DNA of 64,000 nucleotides from CAVRXQ01 sp963725215 (GCA_963725215.1 CAVRXQ010000001.1:62001-126000), one strand, 5' to 3'. Shown: positions 15,555 through 24,943, counted from the stretch's first letter. The notes: generated by a model from the letters alone, not told the origin. Translations and numbers: made by a program.

Positions 15555-16933
15555 GTCGTCGCGGCGTCTCCGGCGAGACTCGAAAGCGTCGACGCGACGA
15601 GTAGAGGGAGATCCGAAGCTTCGAGTCCTTCGGCGAATCCCGTCGAAGCCGCGAGACCGTGCACGTGCGCGCCGAGCGCCGTGGCCTCGAACGGATCGAG
15701 CCCGCGGGCGAGGAACGCCCCGATGATGCCGGAGAGCACGTCTCCGGTCCCAGCAGTCGCGAGCCTCGGCGTGCCCGCCGTCACGAACAACACCGCACCC
15801 GAGGGCGAGGCGACGATCGTCGTCGCGCCCTTCAAAAGCACGATCGCTCCGAGTCTCCTGGCGAGGTCGGTCACCGCCGCGACGCGATCGGAGCCTGGCG
15901 GTTCGCCGGCGAGATGGGCGAACTCTCCGTCGTGGGGCGTGAGGATGGTCGGCGCGTGGCGGCGGGCGAGAAACTTCGCCGCGTCGGAGACGGCGCCGAA
16001 AGCGATCAGCCCGTCGGCGTCGATGACGACCGGGACGTCCGCGCGCTCTACGAACTCGACGACGGACCGGCCCGTCGACTCCTTGCGTCCGAGACCGGGC
16101 CCGATAACTACCGCTTTGCATCGCGCGCACCCGTCAAGAGCCGCCTGCGCCCAGTCTTCGGAAGAAAGTTCGAAGCCGACCGCTTCGAGCACGGGGATCG
16201 TCCCCGGCGCAACCCCTGGGGAGGCGAGTCGCACCATTCCCGCGCCCGAGCGCACCGCAGCGGAAGCCGCGAACGCCGCGGAGCCGTACATACCCGGCGA
16301 TCCGGCGATCACCCCTAATGCGGTCTTCCACTTGTTCGAGTTGCGTTCGCGAGGAGGAAGTCGCGCGAGATCGGAGGTTTCGACGACGTGGTAACGAGCT
16401 GCGGAGGCGTCGAGACCGATCCCTTCGGTGAAGGTGACTCCGCTGTGCGCAGGTCCCTCGCCGAGCAGCAGGCCAGGTTTCAGCGCGCCGAAGGTCACGG
16501 TGAGATCGGCGATGACGGCCCCTTCGCTCGCAGCTCCGGTATCGGCAGCGATGCCGGAGGGAATGTCGACGGCGAGGACGATCGCCTCGGGCGGGGACGT
16601 GGGCGCGCGGTAATCGCCACGAAAGCCGGTGCCGAAGGCGGCATCGATCACCAGATCACACTCGGATAGCCGCGTCGGAGCGTCGCTCGCAGCGATGACC
16701 TCGATGCGCGACCCCCGCCGCTCGAGAAATCGGGCGGCTGTTCTTCCGTCATCGCCGTTGTGGCCCTTCCCGGCAACAACGAGAACACGACGGCCGTATG
16801 TCCCACCTAGCGCTGCGACCGCGAATCGCGCGACCGCGAAGCCCGCGCGAGCTATCAACGTGTCAATTCCGACGGTCGATTGTGCCTTTCGGTCGACCTC
16901 GGCCATCTCCTCCGCGGTGAGCACCGGTATCAC
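15551..16933 (-). CDS. nnr: Bifunctional NAD(P)H-hydrate epimerase / ADP-dependent dehydratase
   Basis: This enzyme repairs hydrated NAD(P)H. The N-terminal YjeF_N half (about 1-200) epimerises R- to S-NAD(P)HX, with motifs VVAGKGHNGDDGR and DAAFGTGF. The C-terminal ribokinase-like half (about 210-455) dehydrates S-NAD(P)HX using ADP, with LTPHDGEFAHL, VLLKGATT and TAGTGDVLSGIIGA. The length of 460 is slightly short for the bifunctional form (about 500). It follows acpS by 24 bases and overlaps alr by four. The acpS-nnr-alr order is common in actinobacteria. Confidence 0.96.
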   Translation of the reverse strand: MIPVLTAEEMAEVDRKAQSTVGIDTLIARAGFAVARFAVAALGGTYGRRVLVVAGKGHNGDDGRTAARFLERRGSRIEVIAASDAPTRLSECDLVIDAAFGTGFRGDYRAPTSPPEAIVLAVDIPSGIAADTGAASEGAVIADLTVTFGALKPGLLLGEGPAHSGVTFTEGIGLDASAARYHVVETSDLARLPPRERNSNKWKTALGVIAGSPGMYGSAAFAASAAVRSGAGMVRLASPGVAPGTIPVLEAVGFELSSEDWAQAALDGCARCKAVVIGPGLGRKESTGRSVVEFVERADVPVVIDADGLIAFGAVSDAAKFLARRHAPTILTPHDGEFAHLAGEPPGSDRVAAVTDLARRLGAIVLLKGATTIVASPSGAVLFVTAGTPRLATAGTGDVLSGIIGAFLARGLDPFEATALGAHVHGLAASTGFAEGLEASDLPLLVASTLSSLAGDAATT

Positions 16934-16957
16934 GTCAGCGATCGCTCCCCGACCGAC

Positions 16958-17329
16958 TCATTCCGCGACGACGACCGCGCCAGCATGGGTGTCGGTGTGC
17001 GTGAGCGAGACGCGAAGTTCCGATACGCCGAGTTGGCGGGCGCGCTGTTCCGCACCGCCGACGAGCTCGAGCGACGGGGCGCCAGACGGCGCCCGGATTA
17101 CACCGACCTCGGAAAACCGAATCGATCCGATGCCGATCCCGAGGGCTTTCATCGTCGCCTCTTTAGCCGCGAAGCGCGCGGCGAAGCCAGGCACAGGATC
17201 GTGGCGATTTGCCATGTCCGCTCGCTCGCGTTCGGTGAACACCCGCTCTGTGAGTCGGGGACGACGTTCGAGCACCTTTCGAAATCGCTCGACGTCAACC
17301 GCGTCGATGCCGATCCCGATCACCGGCAT
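16958..17329 (-). CDS. acpS: Holo-[acyl-carrier-protein] synthase
   Basis: This enzyme transfers 4'-phosphopantetheine from CoA to acyl carrier protein. It has 123 residues. GIGIDAVDVERFRKVLER is the classic N terminus with the Mg-binding Asp, and ARFAAKEATMKALG carries the catalytic Glu/Lys pair. The ATG at 17329 was chosen over a longer frame from TTG at 17374 because it starts at the family position and avoids overlapping glmS. It sits between glmS and nnr with 24- to 28-base gaps. Confidence 0.95.
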   Translation of the reverse strand: MPVIGIGIDAVDVERFRKVLERRPRLTERVFTERERADMANRHDPVPGFAARFAAKEATMKALGIGIGSIRFSEVGVIRAPSGAPSLELVGGAEQRARQLGVSELRVSLTHTDTHAGAVVVAE

Positions 17330-17357
17330 CGGGCTCGGTTCGCTTGCGAGAAAGAGC

Positions 17358-19205
17358 TCACTCGACGGTGACAACCTTTGCCAGGTTGCGCGGGCGATCG
17401 ACGTTCTTGCCCCTTGCGCTCGCGATCTCGTAGGCGAACGACTGTGTCGCCACCGCGGCGACGATCGGCGTGAGCAGCTCTTGTGTCGGGGGGATCCTCA
17501 GCACGGAGTCGGCGAGCCGCTCGGTCTTGTCGTCGCCGTCGTCGCAGATCGCGACGATCGTCGCGCCACGCGCACGCATCTCCTCGACGTTCGCCATAAC
17601 TTTCTCCCACAACGCGCTTCGTGTTGCGACGACGACCACGACGACGCCCGGTTCGATGAGCGAGATCGGACCGTGCTTCATTTCTCCCGCCGGATACGCC
17701 TCGGCGCGCACGTACGCAAGCTCTTTCAGCTTGAGCGCGCCTTCCATCGCCACGGGAAGTCCGGAGCGACGCCCGAGGAAGTACACGTCGTTACACGACG
17801 CGAACTGCCGCGCTACTTGTCGGTATTCGTCGAATCGATCGACGGCCCGCTGCACGAGGCCGGGCAGTGCATTCAAGCCGCTGGCAAACGATTTCGCAGA
17901 CGTCTCGTCGATCGCCCCACGAGAGCGCGCGAGGTGGAGAGCGAGCACCTGCAACAGGGCGAGCTGCGCGACGTGGCACTTCGTCGAAGCGACACCGATC
18001 TCGGGGCCCGCGTGCGTGTAGCAGGCGCCATCTGACTCCCGCGCCATCACCGAATCGACGACGTTGGACACGGTGATAACCGACGCACCACGCGAGCGTG
18101 CCTCTCGGATCGCGTGGAGCGAATCGACGGTCTCCCCCGATTGGCTGATCGCGATGACGAGCGTCTCTCTTCCGACGCTCGAGTGTCGGTAGCGGAATTC
18201 GCTCGAAATGTCTGCGTCGGCGTGGACGCCCGCGAGCGCCTCAATCGACTGTCGGCCTGCGAGCGCGGCGTGGTAGCTCGACCCGCATCCGAGCAACAGG
18301 ACTCGCGAGTAGGAACCGAGCGCCTCGTGGGTGATCGAGAGCTCTTCGATCTCGGTCGTTCCTTCGCCGAAGACGCGTCCGAGCAGCGTCTGCTCGACGG
18401 CGACGGGTTGCTCGTGGATCTCTTTCGACATGAAATCCGGATAGCCCTCGCGTCTCGCGTCGTCGACTGACCAGGTCACTTCCAGCGGTCGGAGCTCGAC
18501 TTGTTCGCCTGCGAGGTTCCAAGCGTCAACGCGCCCCGGTCTGACCTCGACGATCTGGTCGTCGTCGAGCACGCAGAGCCGACGTGTCGTCTCGAGCAGT
18601 GCCGAGATATCTGAAGCGACGAGCCCGAGCTCGTCGGAAAGTCCGACGATCAACGGTGACGTACGCCTTGCGGCCACGATCGTGTCCGGCTCTTGAAGGG
18701 CGACGACCGCGATCGCGAAGTCGCCTCGCAGCTTCGAGACCGTCTTTCGCACCGCGTCTCGAAGCCGCTCACCCTGTTCGAGCTCCGATTCGATCAGATG
18801 AGCGACGACTTCGGTGTCGGTCTCGGATCGAAACTGGTGACCGCTCGCGGCGAGTTCCGAGGCAAGTTCACGGTGGTTCTCGATGATTCCGTTGTGAACG
18901 ACCGCGATCGACTTGTCACAATCAAATTGGGGGTGCGCGTTCTTCTCGATCGGTGCACCATGGGTCGCCCATCTCGTGTGACCGATGCCGGCCGACGACG
19001 TACGTGACAAGCTCGAGACCTTCGCCTCCAGCTTCTCGACCGACCGTGTTTGTTCCGCTGAGCGCGCAATGTGGAGCTCACCCGCCGCCGAGTCGACGAG
19101 CGCGATGCCCGCCGAGTCATAACCGCGGTATTCGAGAGCCTCGAGGCCCTTGAGCAATAAAGAAAGCGGCTGTTTCGAGCCGGTGACTCCGATGATGCCG
19201 CACAT
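17358..19205 (-). CDS. glmS: Glutamine-fructose-6-phosphate aminotransferase
   Basis: This enzyme makes glucosamine-6-phosphate from fructose-6-phosphate and glutamine, the first step towards UDP-GlcNAc. It has 615 residues. The Ntn-type glutaminase domain begins with catalytic Cys2 (MCGIIG), with IGHTRWATHG and AVVHNGIIENH. Two SIS sugar-isomerase domains follow (GCGSSYHAAL, ISQSGETVDS), and the C terminus is the conserved NLAKVVTVE. It is 12 bases after glmM, so two consecutive steps of the pathway are co-expressed. No ribozyme-like leader is visible in the short gap. Confidence 0.97.
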   Translation of the reverse strand: MCGIIGVTGSKQPLSLLLKGLEALEYRGYDSAGIALVDSAAGELHIARSAEQTRSVEKLEAKVSSLSRTSSAGIGHTRWATHGAPIEKNAHPQFDCDKSIAVVHNGIIENHRELASELAASGHQFRSETDTEVVAHLIESELEQGERLRDAVRKTVSKLRGDFAIAVVALQEPDTIVAARRTSPLIVGLSDELGLVASDISALLETTRRLCVLDDDQIVEVRPGRVDAWNLAGEQVELRPLEVTWSVDDARREGYPDFMSKEIHEQPVAVEQTLLGRVFGEGTTEIEELSITHEALGSYSRVLLLGCGSSYHAALAGRQSIEALAGVHADADISSEFRYRHSSVGRETLVIAISQSGETVDSLHAIREARSRGASVITVSNVVDSVMARESDGACYTHAGPEIGVASTKCHVAQLALLQVLALHLARSRGAIDETSAKSFASGLNALPGLVQRAVDRFDEYRQVARQFASCNDVYFLGRRSGLPVAMEGALKLKELAYVRAEAYPAGEMKHGPISLIEPGVVVVVVATRSALWEKVMANVEEMRARGATIVAICDDGDDKTERLADSVLRIPPTQELLTPIVAAVATQSFAYEIASARGKNVDRPRNLAKVVTVE

Positions 19206-19217
19206 GTGCGCCCCAGG

Positions 19218-20595
19218 CTACGGGCTGACGGCGCGCGAACGACTTTGGGGACCGAGCTCCTGTTCGACCGCATGAACGATTGTTGTCAGCGCCTCGTCGA
19301 CCATCGCCCGGCTATCGGCTTCGACCATCACGCGCACCGCTGATTCCGTCCCACTCGAGCGGATGACGACGCGTCCCGATTCGCCGAGCCGGGACTCCAC
19401 CAAAGCAACCGCCTCCCAAACCCCCGCTGCCTCTTCCAAGCGGTCTGGCGACGCAACCTTCACGTTGCGCAGTTCCTGGGGCACGCGCTCTCAGCGCGGA
19501 TTCGGAGAGCTCACCAAGGCTGCGGCCTGAGCGAGCAACGAGCTCGACGAGCTTGAGACCGGTCAAGATCCCGTCCCCGGTCGTCGAGTGCCGGCGAAAG
19601 ACGATGTGGCCCGATTGCTCGCCGCCGAGGACGAGACCTCGCTCGTCGAGGGCGTCGGCGACGTAACGGTCGCCCACGGGAGTTTCGAGGAGCTCGATCC
19701 CGGCGTCGCGCAGCGCACGGCGGAGCCCGAGATTGCTCATCACGGTGGCAACGATGGTGTCCTTTTCGAGCTCGCCACGGGCTTTGAGATCGAGTGCGAA
19801 CAGCGCCATCAGCACGTCGCCGTCGACGATCCCCCCCTTTCCGTCGACCGCGATCATCCGATCGGCGTCGCCATCGAAACTCAGACCGAGATCAGCGCCG
19901 TGTGCGAGGACTTGTTCGGCGAGTTGGTCCGGAGCCGTCGCGCCGCAATTGGCGTTGATGTTCGTGCCATCCGGGATGTTGTTGATCACGAGGACGTCGA
20001 GCTCGAGTCGGGAAAAGACCCTAGGGGCGACTTCGTACGCCGCGCCGTTTCCACAGTCACAGACGATCGTCAAGTGCGGTTCCGGCGGCAACTGGATGGC
20101 GCGCTCCAGGTGATCGACGTACTCGTCGACGACTTCGTGCGAATCGTCGATCTCCCCGACCGCTTCGCCGACGACGGGAACGCGGTCTTCGAGAGCGAGC
20201 CCCGCGAGCAGGCGTTCGAGATCGGTTTCGATCTCGAACTCGAGGCTGTCGGAGAGTTTCGTCCCCCGCTCAGAGATCAGTTTGATCCCGTTGTCGGGGA
20301 AAGGATTGTGCGACGCCGAAACCATCGCCCCGGGAACGCCGCGGGAGGAGACGATCCACGCGAGGCCGGGCGTTGGCACGACGCCGAGATCGAAGACGTG
20401 GCGGCCCTCGGAGGCAAGCCCGGCGACGAACGCTGCCTTCAACATTGGGCTCGAGCGGCGCGTGTCCGCGCCAACGAAAAACGCGTTGCTCGGAAGGTGC
20501 CGAGCACTCGTGTGGCCGAGCGCAAGGGCGACTTCCGGGGTCAAATCGCGGTTGGCAACACCCCGGATGCCGTCCGTTCCAAAACGCAACGACAT
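19218..20595 (-). CDS. glmM: Phosphoglucosamine mutase (frame broken near 19491)
   Basis: This enzyme converts GlcN-6-P to GlcN-1-P. The N terminus MSLRFGTDGIRGVA, the phosphoserine loop MVSASHNPFPDNG and the metal loop LSFDGDADRM are intact. After SLGELSESAL the frame changes: the neighbouring frame continues ERVPQELRNVKV and ends with the phosphate-binding loop IRSSGTESAVRVMVEADS. Removing one base at about 19491 restores a protein of about 458 residues. The gene is essential in known bacteria, so a sequencing indel is the best explanation. It follows rpsI by 16 bases and precedes glmS by 12. Confidence 0.92.
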
Positions 20596-20611
20596 CGCGA
20601 TTGACGCGTCG

Positions 20612-21004
20612 TCAGCGCTTCGAATACTGCGGAGCTTTGCGGGCCTTTTTCAGGCCGTACTTCTTGCTCTCCTTCTCGCGCGCGTCCCGAGTAAGGAGTC
20701 CCGCGCGCTTCAAGGTGGTGCGCAGTTCTGGGTCGACGTCAGCAAGCCCGCGGGCGATCCCGAGCCGAAGCGCGCCAGCCTGACCCGTGATCCCGCCCCC
20801 ATCGATCGTCGCTACGACGTCGTAACTGTCCGAGCGGCCGGCAACTCTTAGCGGCTCTGTCGCGTGCACCCGCGACGACACCGACGAAAAATACTCCTCG
20901 ATCGGACGCCGATTGATCGTCACCTTGCCCTCGCCGGCGACGAGGCGAACCCGGGCGACGGCGGCCTTGCGCCTTCCCGTCGTTTGGGTGAGAGGTCGTG
21001 GCAT
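20612..21004 (-). CDS. rpsI: 30S ribosomal protein S9
   Basis: S9, 130 residues, is in the 30S head and reaches the P site with its C-terminal tail. The motifs TGRRKAAVARVRLV, INRRPIEEYF and the invariant end RKAPQYSKR are present. The ATG at 21004 was chosen at the family start; the longer frame upstream lies inside rplM. It follows rplM by 13 bases as in almost all bacteria. Expression should follow L13 in one transcript. Confidence 0.97.
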   Translation of the reverse strand: MPRPLTQTTGRRKAAVARVRLVAGEGKVTINRRPIEEYFSSVSSRVHATEPLRVAGRSDSYDVVATIDGGGITGQAGALRLGIARGLADVDPELRTTLKRAGLLTRDAREKESKKYGLKKARKAPQYSKR

Positions 21005-21017
21005 CAGCTCTTCCTTG

Positions 21018-21467
21018 TCAGCGGGCCGAGCGCGCGTACTGGAGGGCGCGCGGCTTTGGCATCTGGGCGGCGTGGGGGTGATCCGGTCCGGCGTAGACCT
21101 TGAGCTTGTTGAGCATCTGGCGACCGAGGGTTCCCTTGGGGAGCATGCCGCGCACCGCCCTGCGCACAACTTCTTCCGGTTCCTTGTCGAGCATCGTGGC
21201 GTAGGTGACGGCACGAAGCCCACCCGGATAGCCGCTGTGGTGGTAGGCGAGCTTGGTGTCCGCCTTGTCCGCGCTAAGCACGATCTTCGCCGCGTTGACC
21301 ACGATCACATGGTCGCCAGTGTCGACGTGCGGGGCGTAGATCGCCTTGTGCTTGCCACGCAAAAGAGTCGCCACCTCGGTCGCGAGGCGTCCGAGCACGA
21401 CGCCGTCGGCGTCGACCGTGTGCCACTCGCGCACGATGTCGGCCTGCTTTGGAGAGAAAGTCCGCAC
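21018..21467 (-). CDS. rplM: 50S ribosomal protein L13
   Basis: L13, 149 residues, is an early 50S assembly protein. Marks are WHTVDADGVVLGRLAT, LLRGKHKAIYAPHVD, GDHVIVVNA and GMLPKGTLGRQM. GTG at 21467 starts the product at RTFSPKQADIVREW, the usual N terminus; AAGGATC lies 5-11 bases upstream. It is the first gene of the rplM-rpsI operon, with a possible promoter about 90 bases upstream and a short hairpin just before the start. Confidence 0.96.
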   Translation of the reverse strand: MRTFSPKQADIVREWHTVDADGVVLGRLATEVATLLRGKHKAIYAPHVDTGDHVIVVNAAKIVLSADKADTKLAYHHSGYPGGLRAVTYATMLDKEPEEVVRRAVRGMLPKGTLGRQMLNKLKVYAGPDHPHAAQMPKPRALQYARSAR

Positions 21468-21480
21468 TCTGATCCTTTTT

Positions 21481-21497
21481 TCGGGGCCTCGCCCCGA
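21481..21497 (-). promoter_or_regulatory. Hairpin in the rplM leader
   Basis: A perfect 7-bp stem with a three-base loop (TCGGGGC / GAG / GCCCCGA on the minus strand) ends about 14 bases before the rplM start and is followed by an A-run and the ribosome-binding site. It cannot be an intrinsic terminator in this direction because no U-run follows. It is placed where L13 could bind its own mRNA. Autoregulation by L13 is known in other bacteria; its use here is inference. Confidence 0.4.
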
Positions 21498-21553
21498 TCC
21501 GTCGTTCTGGGCGCGCGGATACCAAAAAATGCACGCCTGAGCTGGGTCCACAG

Positions 21554-21559
21554 AGTATA
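21554..21559 (-). promoter_or_regulatory. Candidate -10 box of the rplM-rpsI promoter
   Basis: TATACT on the minus strand matches the sigma-70-type -10 consensus at five of six positions. It lies about 90 bases upstream of the rplM start in the otherwise empty truA-rplM gap (21468-21688). The matching -35 region (TTTCGT at 17-base spacing) is weak, so this is only a candidate. Nothing else is recognisable in the gap. Confidence 0.4.
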
Positions 21560-21688
21560 TGGGCTGGAGAAAAGGGACGAAACCGGATTTCCGGTCTCGG
21601 AACTCGAGCTGCCGTCGGGCACGGACTTCAACGCCAGTTCTGCCTTCTGCTTACTGCCACGTCGGCGGCGTGATCGGCACGGGACGAC

Positions 21689-22525
21689 TCAGCTCCAAGT
21701 GCCGGTGAGGGAATCGGGGTAACGCACCGCTACCAGGCACAGTCCACCAGGCGGCGCCGGATCCGCCGCTCCGTCCCGGTTTCCGGCCGCGAGCAATCGC
21801 ATGACCTCACTCGGCCTTCTCGATCCCCGCCCTGCGGCGACGAGGGTGCCGACAATCGAGCGCACCATCTGGTGGCAGAACGCGTTCGCTTCGATCTCGA
21901 ACGCGACCATGTCAGGCTGATGGTGGTCGAGACGGGCCTCGATCACGCGGCGAACGATCGGCCCACCCTCGTCGTTCGGGGGTCTTCGGCAGAAGCCGGC
22001 GAAGTCGTGCTCGCCGAGAAGCGCGTCGACGCCGATCCGCATCGCCGAGACGTCCAGGAGCTCCGCGACGTGCCAAGACGTCCAGCGCTTCAGGGGATCG
22101 GGACGCGATCCGGTGCGGACCTCGTAGCGGTATCGGCGCGACGTCGCCGAGCGGCGCGCGTCGAAGCCGTCCGGCGCCACAAGAACGCGCCAGATGACGA
22201 TCTCGGGTCCGACCAGCGCGTCGAGACTGCGCGCGAGATCAGGAATCTCAGCGCCTGGCGCAATCGGATCGAGTCCGAAACGAGTGCACAGGACGTCGAA
22301 GTCGAGATCAACGTGCGCGACTTGTGCAAGCGCGTGGACTCCGGCATCCGTGCGACCCGCGCAGACGATCTTCGCGTCGTCGCCGAACAACGACCCGAGC
22401 GCGCGCGAGATCTCTCCGGCCACCGTGCGCTGATTCGGCTGGGCCGCAAAGCCGTGGAACCCACTGCCGTCGTAGGCGATGCCGAGCGCGACGCGACGTG
22501 TGATCGGGGCGTCGTCGGGCTTCAA
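21689..22525 (-). CDS. truA: tRNA pseudouridine(38-40) synthase TruA
   Basis: This enzyme isomerises uridines 38-40 in the anticodon arm of tRNAs. It has 278 residues. The catalytic Asp is in CAGRTDAGVHALAQV; YDGSGFHGFAAQPNQRTV, YRYEV and FCHQMVRSIVGTL are family motifs. It follows rplQ by 42 bases, the common actinobacterial order rpoA-rplQ-truA. The region 85-115 (FGLDPIAPGAEIPDLARS) is an insertion relative to shorter homologues. It ends the infA-rpoA transcription unit, since a promoter-like site for rplM follows. Confidence 0.96.
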   Translation of the reverse strand: MKPDDAPITRRVALGIAYDGSGFHGFAAQPNQRTVAGEISRALGSLFGDDAKIVCAGRTDAGVHALAQVAHVDLDFDVLCTRFGLDPIAPGAEIPDLARSLDALVGPEIVIWRVLVAPDGFDARRSATSRRYRYEVRTGSRPDPLKRWTSWHVAELLDVSAMRIGVDALLGEHDFAGFCRRPPNDEGGPIVRRVIEARLDHHQPDMVAFEIEANAFCHQMVRSIVGTLVAAGRGSRRPSEVMRLLAAGNRDGAADPAPPGGLCLVAVRYPDSLTGTWS

Positions 22526-22567
22526 TGTTGTTGCGGGTTGGTCCCGAAAGGGTCCCCCACCGCGGGA

Positions 22568-22927
22568 CTACGGCTCGACGAACTCGACGCGCGCCATCGG
22601 CGCCGCGTCGCCGTTTCTCGTCCCCAGCTTCAGGATCCGCAGATACCCACCGTTGCGATCGACATAGCGCGGCCCGATCTCCGAAAAGAGCTTGTGAGCC
22701 ATCTCCTTGTCGCGCAAGAACGCGACGACTTCGCGCTGGTTGTGCACCCCACCTGCGCGCGCTTTCGTCACCAGCTTCTCTGCGACAGGACGCATCGCCT
22801 TCGCCTTCGCCTCTGTCGTCACGATCGCCTCCGCCGCGATCAGCGACGCGATGAGGTTGCCGAGCATCGCCTTTTGATGCGCGGCGTCGCCACCGATTCG
22901 CTGGCCCTTTTTTGGCGCGGCTGGCAC
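22568..22927 (-). CDS. rplQ: 50S ribosomal protein L17
   Basis: L17, 119 residues, lies near the peptide exit tunnel. PKKGQRIGGDAAHQKAMLGNL and the end YLRILKLGTRNGDAAPMARVEFVE are diagnostic. GTG at 22927 was chosen because it begins at the family N terminus, with GAGGGG upstream inside the end of rpoA; a TTG two codons earlier is possible. It is separated from the rpoA stop by only two bases. Confidence 0.96.
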   Translation of the reverse strand: MPAAPKKGQRIGGDAAHQKAMLGNLIASLIAAEAIVTTEAKAKAMRPVAEKLVTKARAGGVHNQREVVAFLRDKEMAHKLFSEIGPRYVDRNGGYLRILKLGTRNGDAAPMARVEFVEP

Positions 22928-22929
22928 GG

Positions 22930-23871
22930 TCAATACCCCTCGCCGGCGAGCGCGAGCCCGCGCTCGTCGAGGCGCTGGAGCACCTCGTCGAGGCTCTTCT
23001 GGCCGAAGTTCGTGATGGCCAGCAGCTCGGCCGGCGTGCGCTGCACAAGCTCACCGATCGTGTTGATCTGGGCGCGCTTCAGGCAGTTGCGCGGCCGCTC
23101 GGTGAGGTCGAGCTCCTCGATCGGACGGTCGAGGTCGGGTGACCCGCTCGTGATCGTGCCGGCGTCGCCGAGCTCGAGTCCGTGCGCCTCCTCCGAGAGA
23201 TCGGCGACGAGGCCGACGAGCGCGCGCAAGGTCTGGCCGGCGGACGACAACGCCGATCGCGGGTTGATCGAACCGTCGGTCTCGATGTCCAGCACGAGCC
23301 GGTCGTAGTCGGTCGACTGCTCGACGCGGGTCGGCTCGACGCTGAACGCGACGCGGCGAACGGGAGAAAAGATCGCGTCGACTGGGATCACCCCGATCGT
23401 CGACGAATGCTTGTTTTTCTCCGCGGAGACATATCCCTTGCCTTGCTCCACGGTGACGTCCATCGCGAGACGACCCTTCGCGTTCACCGTCGCGATGTGC
23501 AGGTCCGGGTTCAAGATCTCGACATCCGAAGTCACCTTCAGATCCGCCGCGGTCACCTCCGCTGGCCCGCGCACGTCGAGGCGCAATGTCACACGCTCTT
23601 CAGTCGCCACCGTGAGGACGAGATCTTTCAGGTTCAAGATGATGTCGGAGACGTCTTCTTTCACTCCGGTTAGGTAAGTGAACTCGTGGAGCGCGTCGTC
23701 GAAGCGGACCTGGGTGACCGCGGCGCCGGGAATCGACGACAGCAGCGTGCGGCGCAACGAGTTGCCGATCGTGTGACCGAAGCCCGGGTCGAGCGGGCCG
23801 ATCGAGAATCGCTGCCGGTTCTCTTCTTCTTCGCCGATCGCTTCGACTGTTGGGCGCTGGATGATGAGCAT
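22930..23871 (-). CDS. rpoA: DNA-directed RNA polymerase subunit alpha
   Basis: The alpha subunit, 313 residues, dimerises to start polymerase assembly and contacts UP elements and activators. The N-terminal domain shows GFGHTIGNSLRRTLLSSIPGAAV. The C-terminal domain shows LTERPRNCLKRAQINTIGELV and FGQKSLDEVLQRL. It starts 29 bases after rpsD, in the alpha operon rpsM-rpsK-rpsD-rpoA-rplQ. Both domains are complete and no residues look unusual. Confidence 0.98.
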   Translation of the reverse strand: MLIIQRPTVEAIGEEEENRQRFSIGPLDPGFGHTIGNSLRRTLLSSIPGAAVTQVRFDDALHEFTYLTGVKEDVSDIILNLKDLVLTVATEERVTLRLDVRGPAEVTAADLKVTSDVEILNPDLHIATVNAKGRLAMDVTVEQGKGYVSAEKNKHSSTIGVIPVDAIFSPVRRVAFSVEPTRVEQSTDYDRLVLDIETDGSINPRSALSSAGQTLRALVGLVADLSEEAHGLELGDAGTITSGSPDLDRPIEELDLTERPRNCLKRAQINTIGELVQRTPAELLAITNFGQKSLDEVLQRLDERGLALAGEGY

Positions 23872-23900
23872 CAGTGGGACTCCTGTAATTCGGGCGGACG

Positions 23901-24527
23901 TTACTTCGAGTAGAGCTCGACGATGAGCTGTTCGCGCACCTGGGTGTCGATCTGCGCGCGCTCGGGCAGCGCGCGAATCGTGAGCGAGCGCCCCGACTCG
24001 TCGGCTTCAATCCAACCGGGCACGGCGCGGTCGATGAGATCCAAGTTCTGCCGCACCGTCACGTCGTCTTGGGCACGCTCCGCGAGCGCGACCACATCGC
24101 CGACGCGGACACGGAAGCTCGGGATTGTCACCCGCTGGCCGTTCACCGTCACAAGGCCGTGGGAGACGAACTGGCGCGCCTGGGCGCGGCTCGCCGCCCA
24201 CCTCGAGCGGAAAACGACGTTATCGAGGCGGGTCTCCAACATCCGCAAGAGGATCTCGCCGGTCACACCGGACTGGCGGTTCGCCTCTTCGTAGAGATTG
24301 CGGAACTGGCGCTCCAGCACGCCGTAGATACGGCGGGCCTTCTGCTTCTCGCGCAGCTGGGCGAGGTACTCCGATCCCTGGCGCGACCGGTCGCGGCCGT
24401 GCTCACCCGGCGGGTAAGGACGGCGCTCGATCGGGCACTGCGGGCTGTCGCACTTCGGCCCTTTCAAGAACAGCTTCACTTTTTCGCGGCGGCACAGTCG
24501 GCACGCCGGCCCGGTGTAGCGGGCCAT
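23901..24527 (-). CDS. rpsD: 30S ribosomal protein S4 (zinc-binding form)
   Basis: S4, 208 residues, starts assembly of the 5' domain of 16S rRNA. The N terminus has four cysteines in CRLCRREK...GPKCDSPQC, the zinc-binding form. The S4 RNA-binding domain is at SRAQARQFVSHGLVTVNGQRV. The ATG at 24527 is the family start; upstream sequence in frame is the antisense of rpsK. In other bacteria S4 represses its own operon; no leader structure is evident here. Confidence 0.97.
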   Translation of the reverse strand: MARYTGPACRLCRREKVKLFLKGPKCDSPQCPIERRPYPPGEHGRDRSRQGSEYLAQLREKQKARRIYGVLERQFRNLYEEANRQSGVTGEILLRMLETRLDNVVFRSRWAASRAQARQFVSHGLVTVNGQRVTIPSFRVRVGDVVALAERAQDDVTVRQNLDLIDRAVPGWIEADESGRSLTIRALPERAQIDTQVREQLIVELYSK

Positions 24528-24541
24528 CTCGTTCAGACCTC

Positions 24542-24943
24542 CTAGACGCGGCGCCGCTTTTTGGGGCGGCAGCCGTTGTGGGGAATGGGCGTCACGTCTT
24601 TGATCCCGGTCACCTCGATGCCAGTCGCGGCGATCGAACGGATCGCGGTTTCCCGGCCGGAACCGGGTCCACGCACCAACACGTCGACACGGCGCACGCC
24701 GTGTTCCATCGCCCGTCTGGCGCACTGCTCAGCAGCCATCTGCGCGGCGAACGGGGTCGACTTGCGCGATCCCTTGAAGCCGACGTTGCCCGCCGAGGCC
24801 CACGCGATGACGTTCCCTTCGAGGTCGGAGATCGCGACGATCGTGTTGTTGAACGAGCTCTTGATATGGGCGACACCGTGGGCGACGTTCTTCTTCTCGC
24901 GCTTTCGGGGACGGCGGCCCCCCGGCTTTGTCTGCTTCGCCAT
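24542..24943 (-). CDS. rpsK: 30S ribosomal protein S11
   Basis: S11, 133 residues, forms part of the 30S platform. Marks are VAHIKSSFNNTIVAISDLEGNVIAW (in segments), STPFAAQMAAEQ and the C-terminal DVTPIPHNGCRPKKRRRV. It shares one base with the rpsM stop (TGATG), so translation is coupled. The lysine-rich N terminus (GGRRPRKREKKN) is normal for the family. Confidence 0.97.
   Translation of the reverse strand: MAKQTKPGGRRPRKREKKNVAHGVAHIKSSFNNTIVAISDLEGNVIAWASAGNVGFKGSRKSTPFAAQMAAEQCARRAMEHGVRRVDVLVRGPGSGRETAIRSIAATGIEVTGIKDVTPIPHNGCRPKKRRRV

Noticed and set aside
19218..20595. glmM as a true pseudogene
   Set aside because: Both frames are conserved through the active-site and phosphate-binding loops and no stop lies between; a single-base error explains it better.
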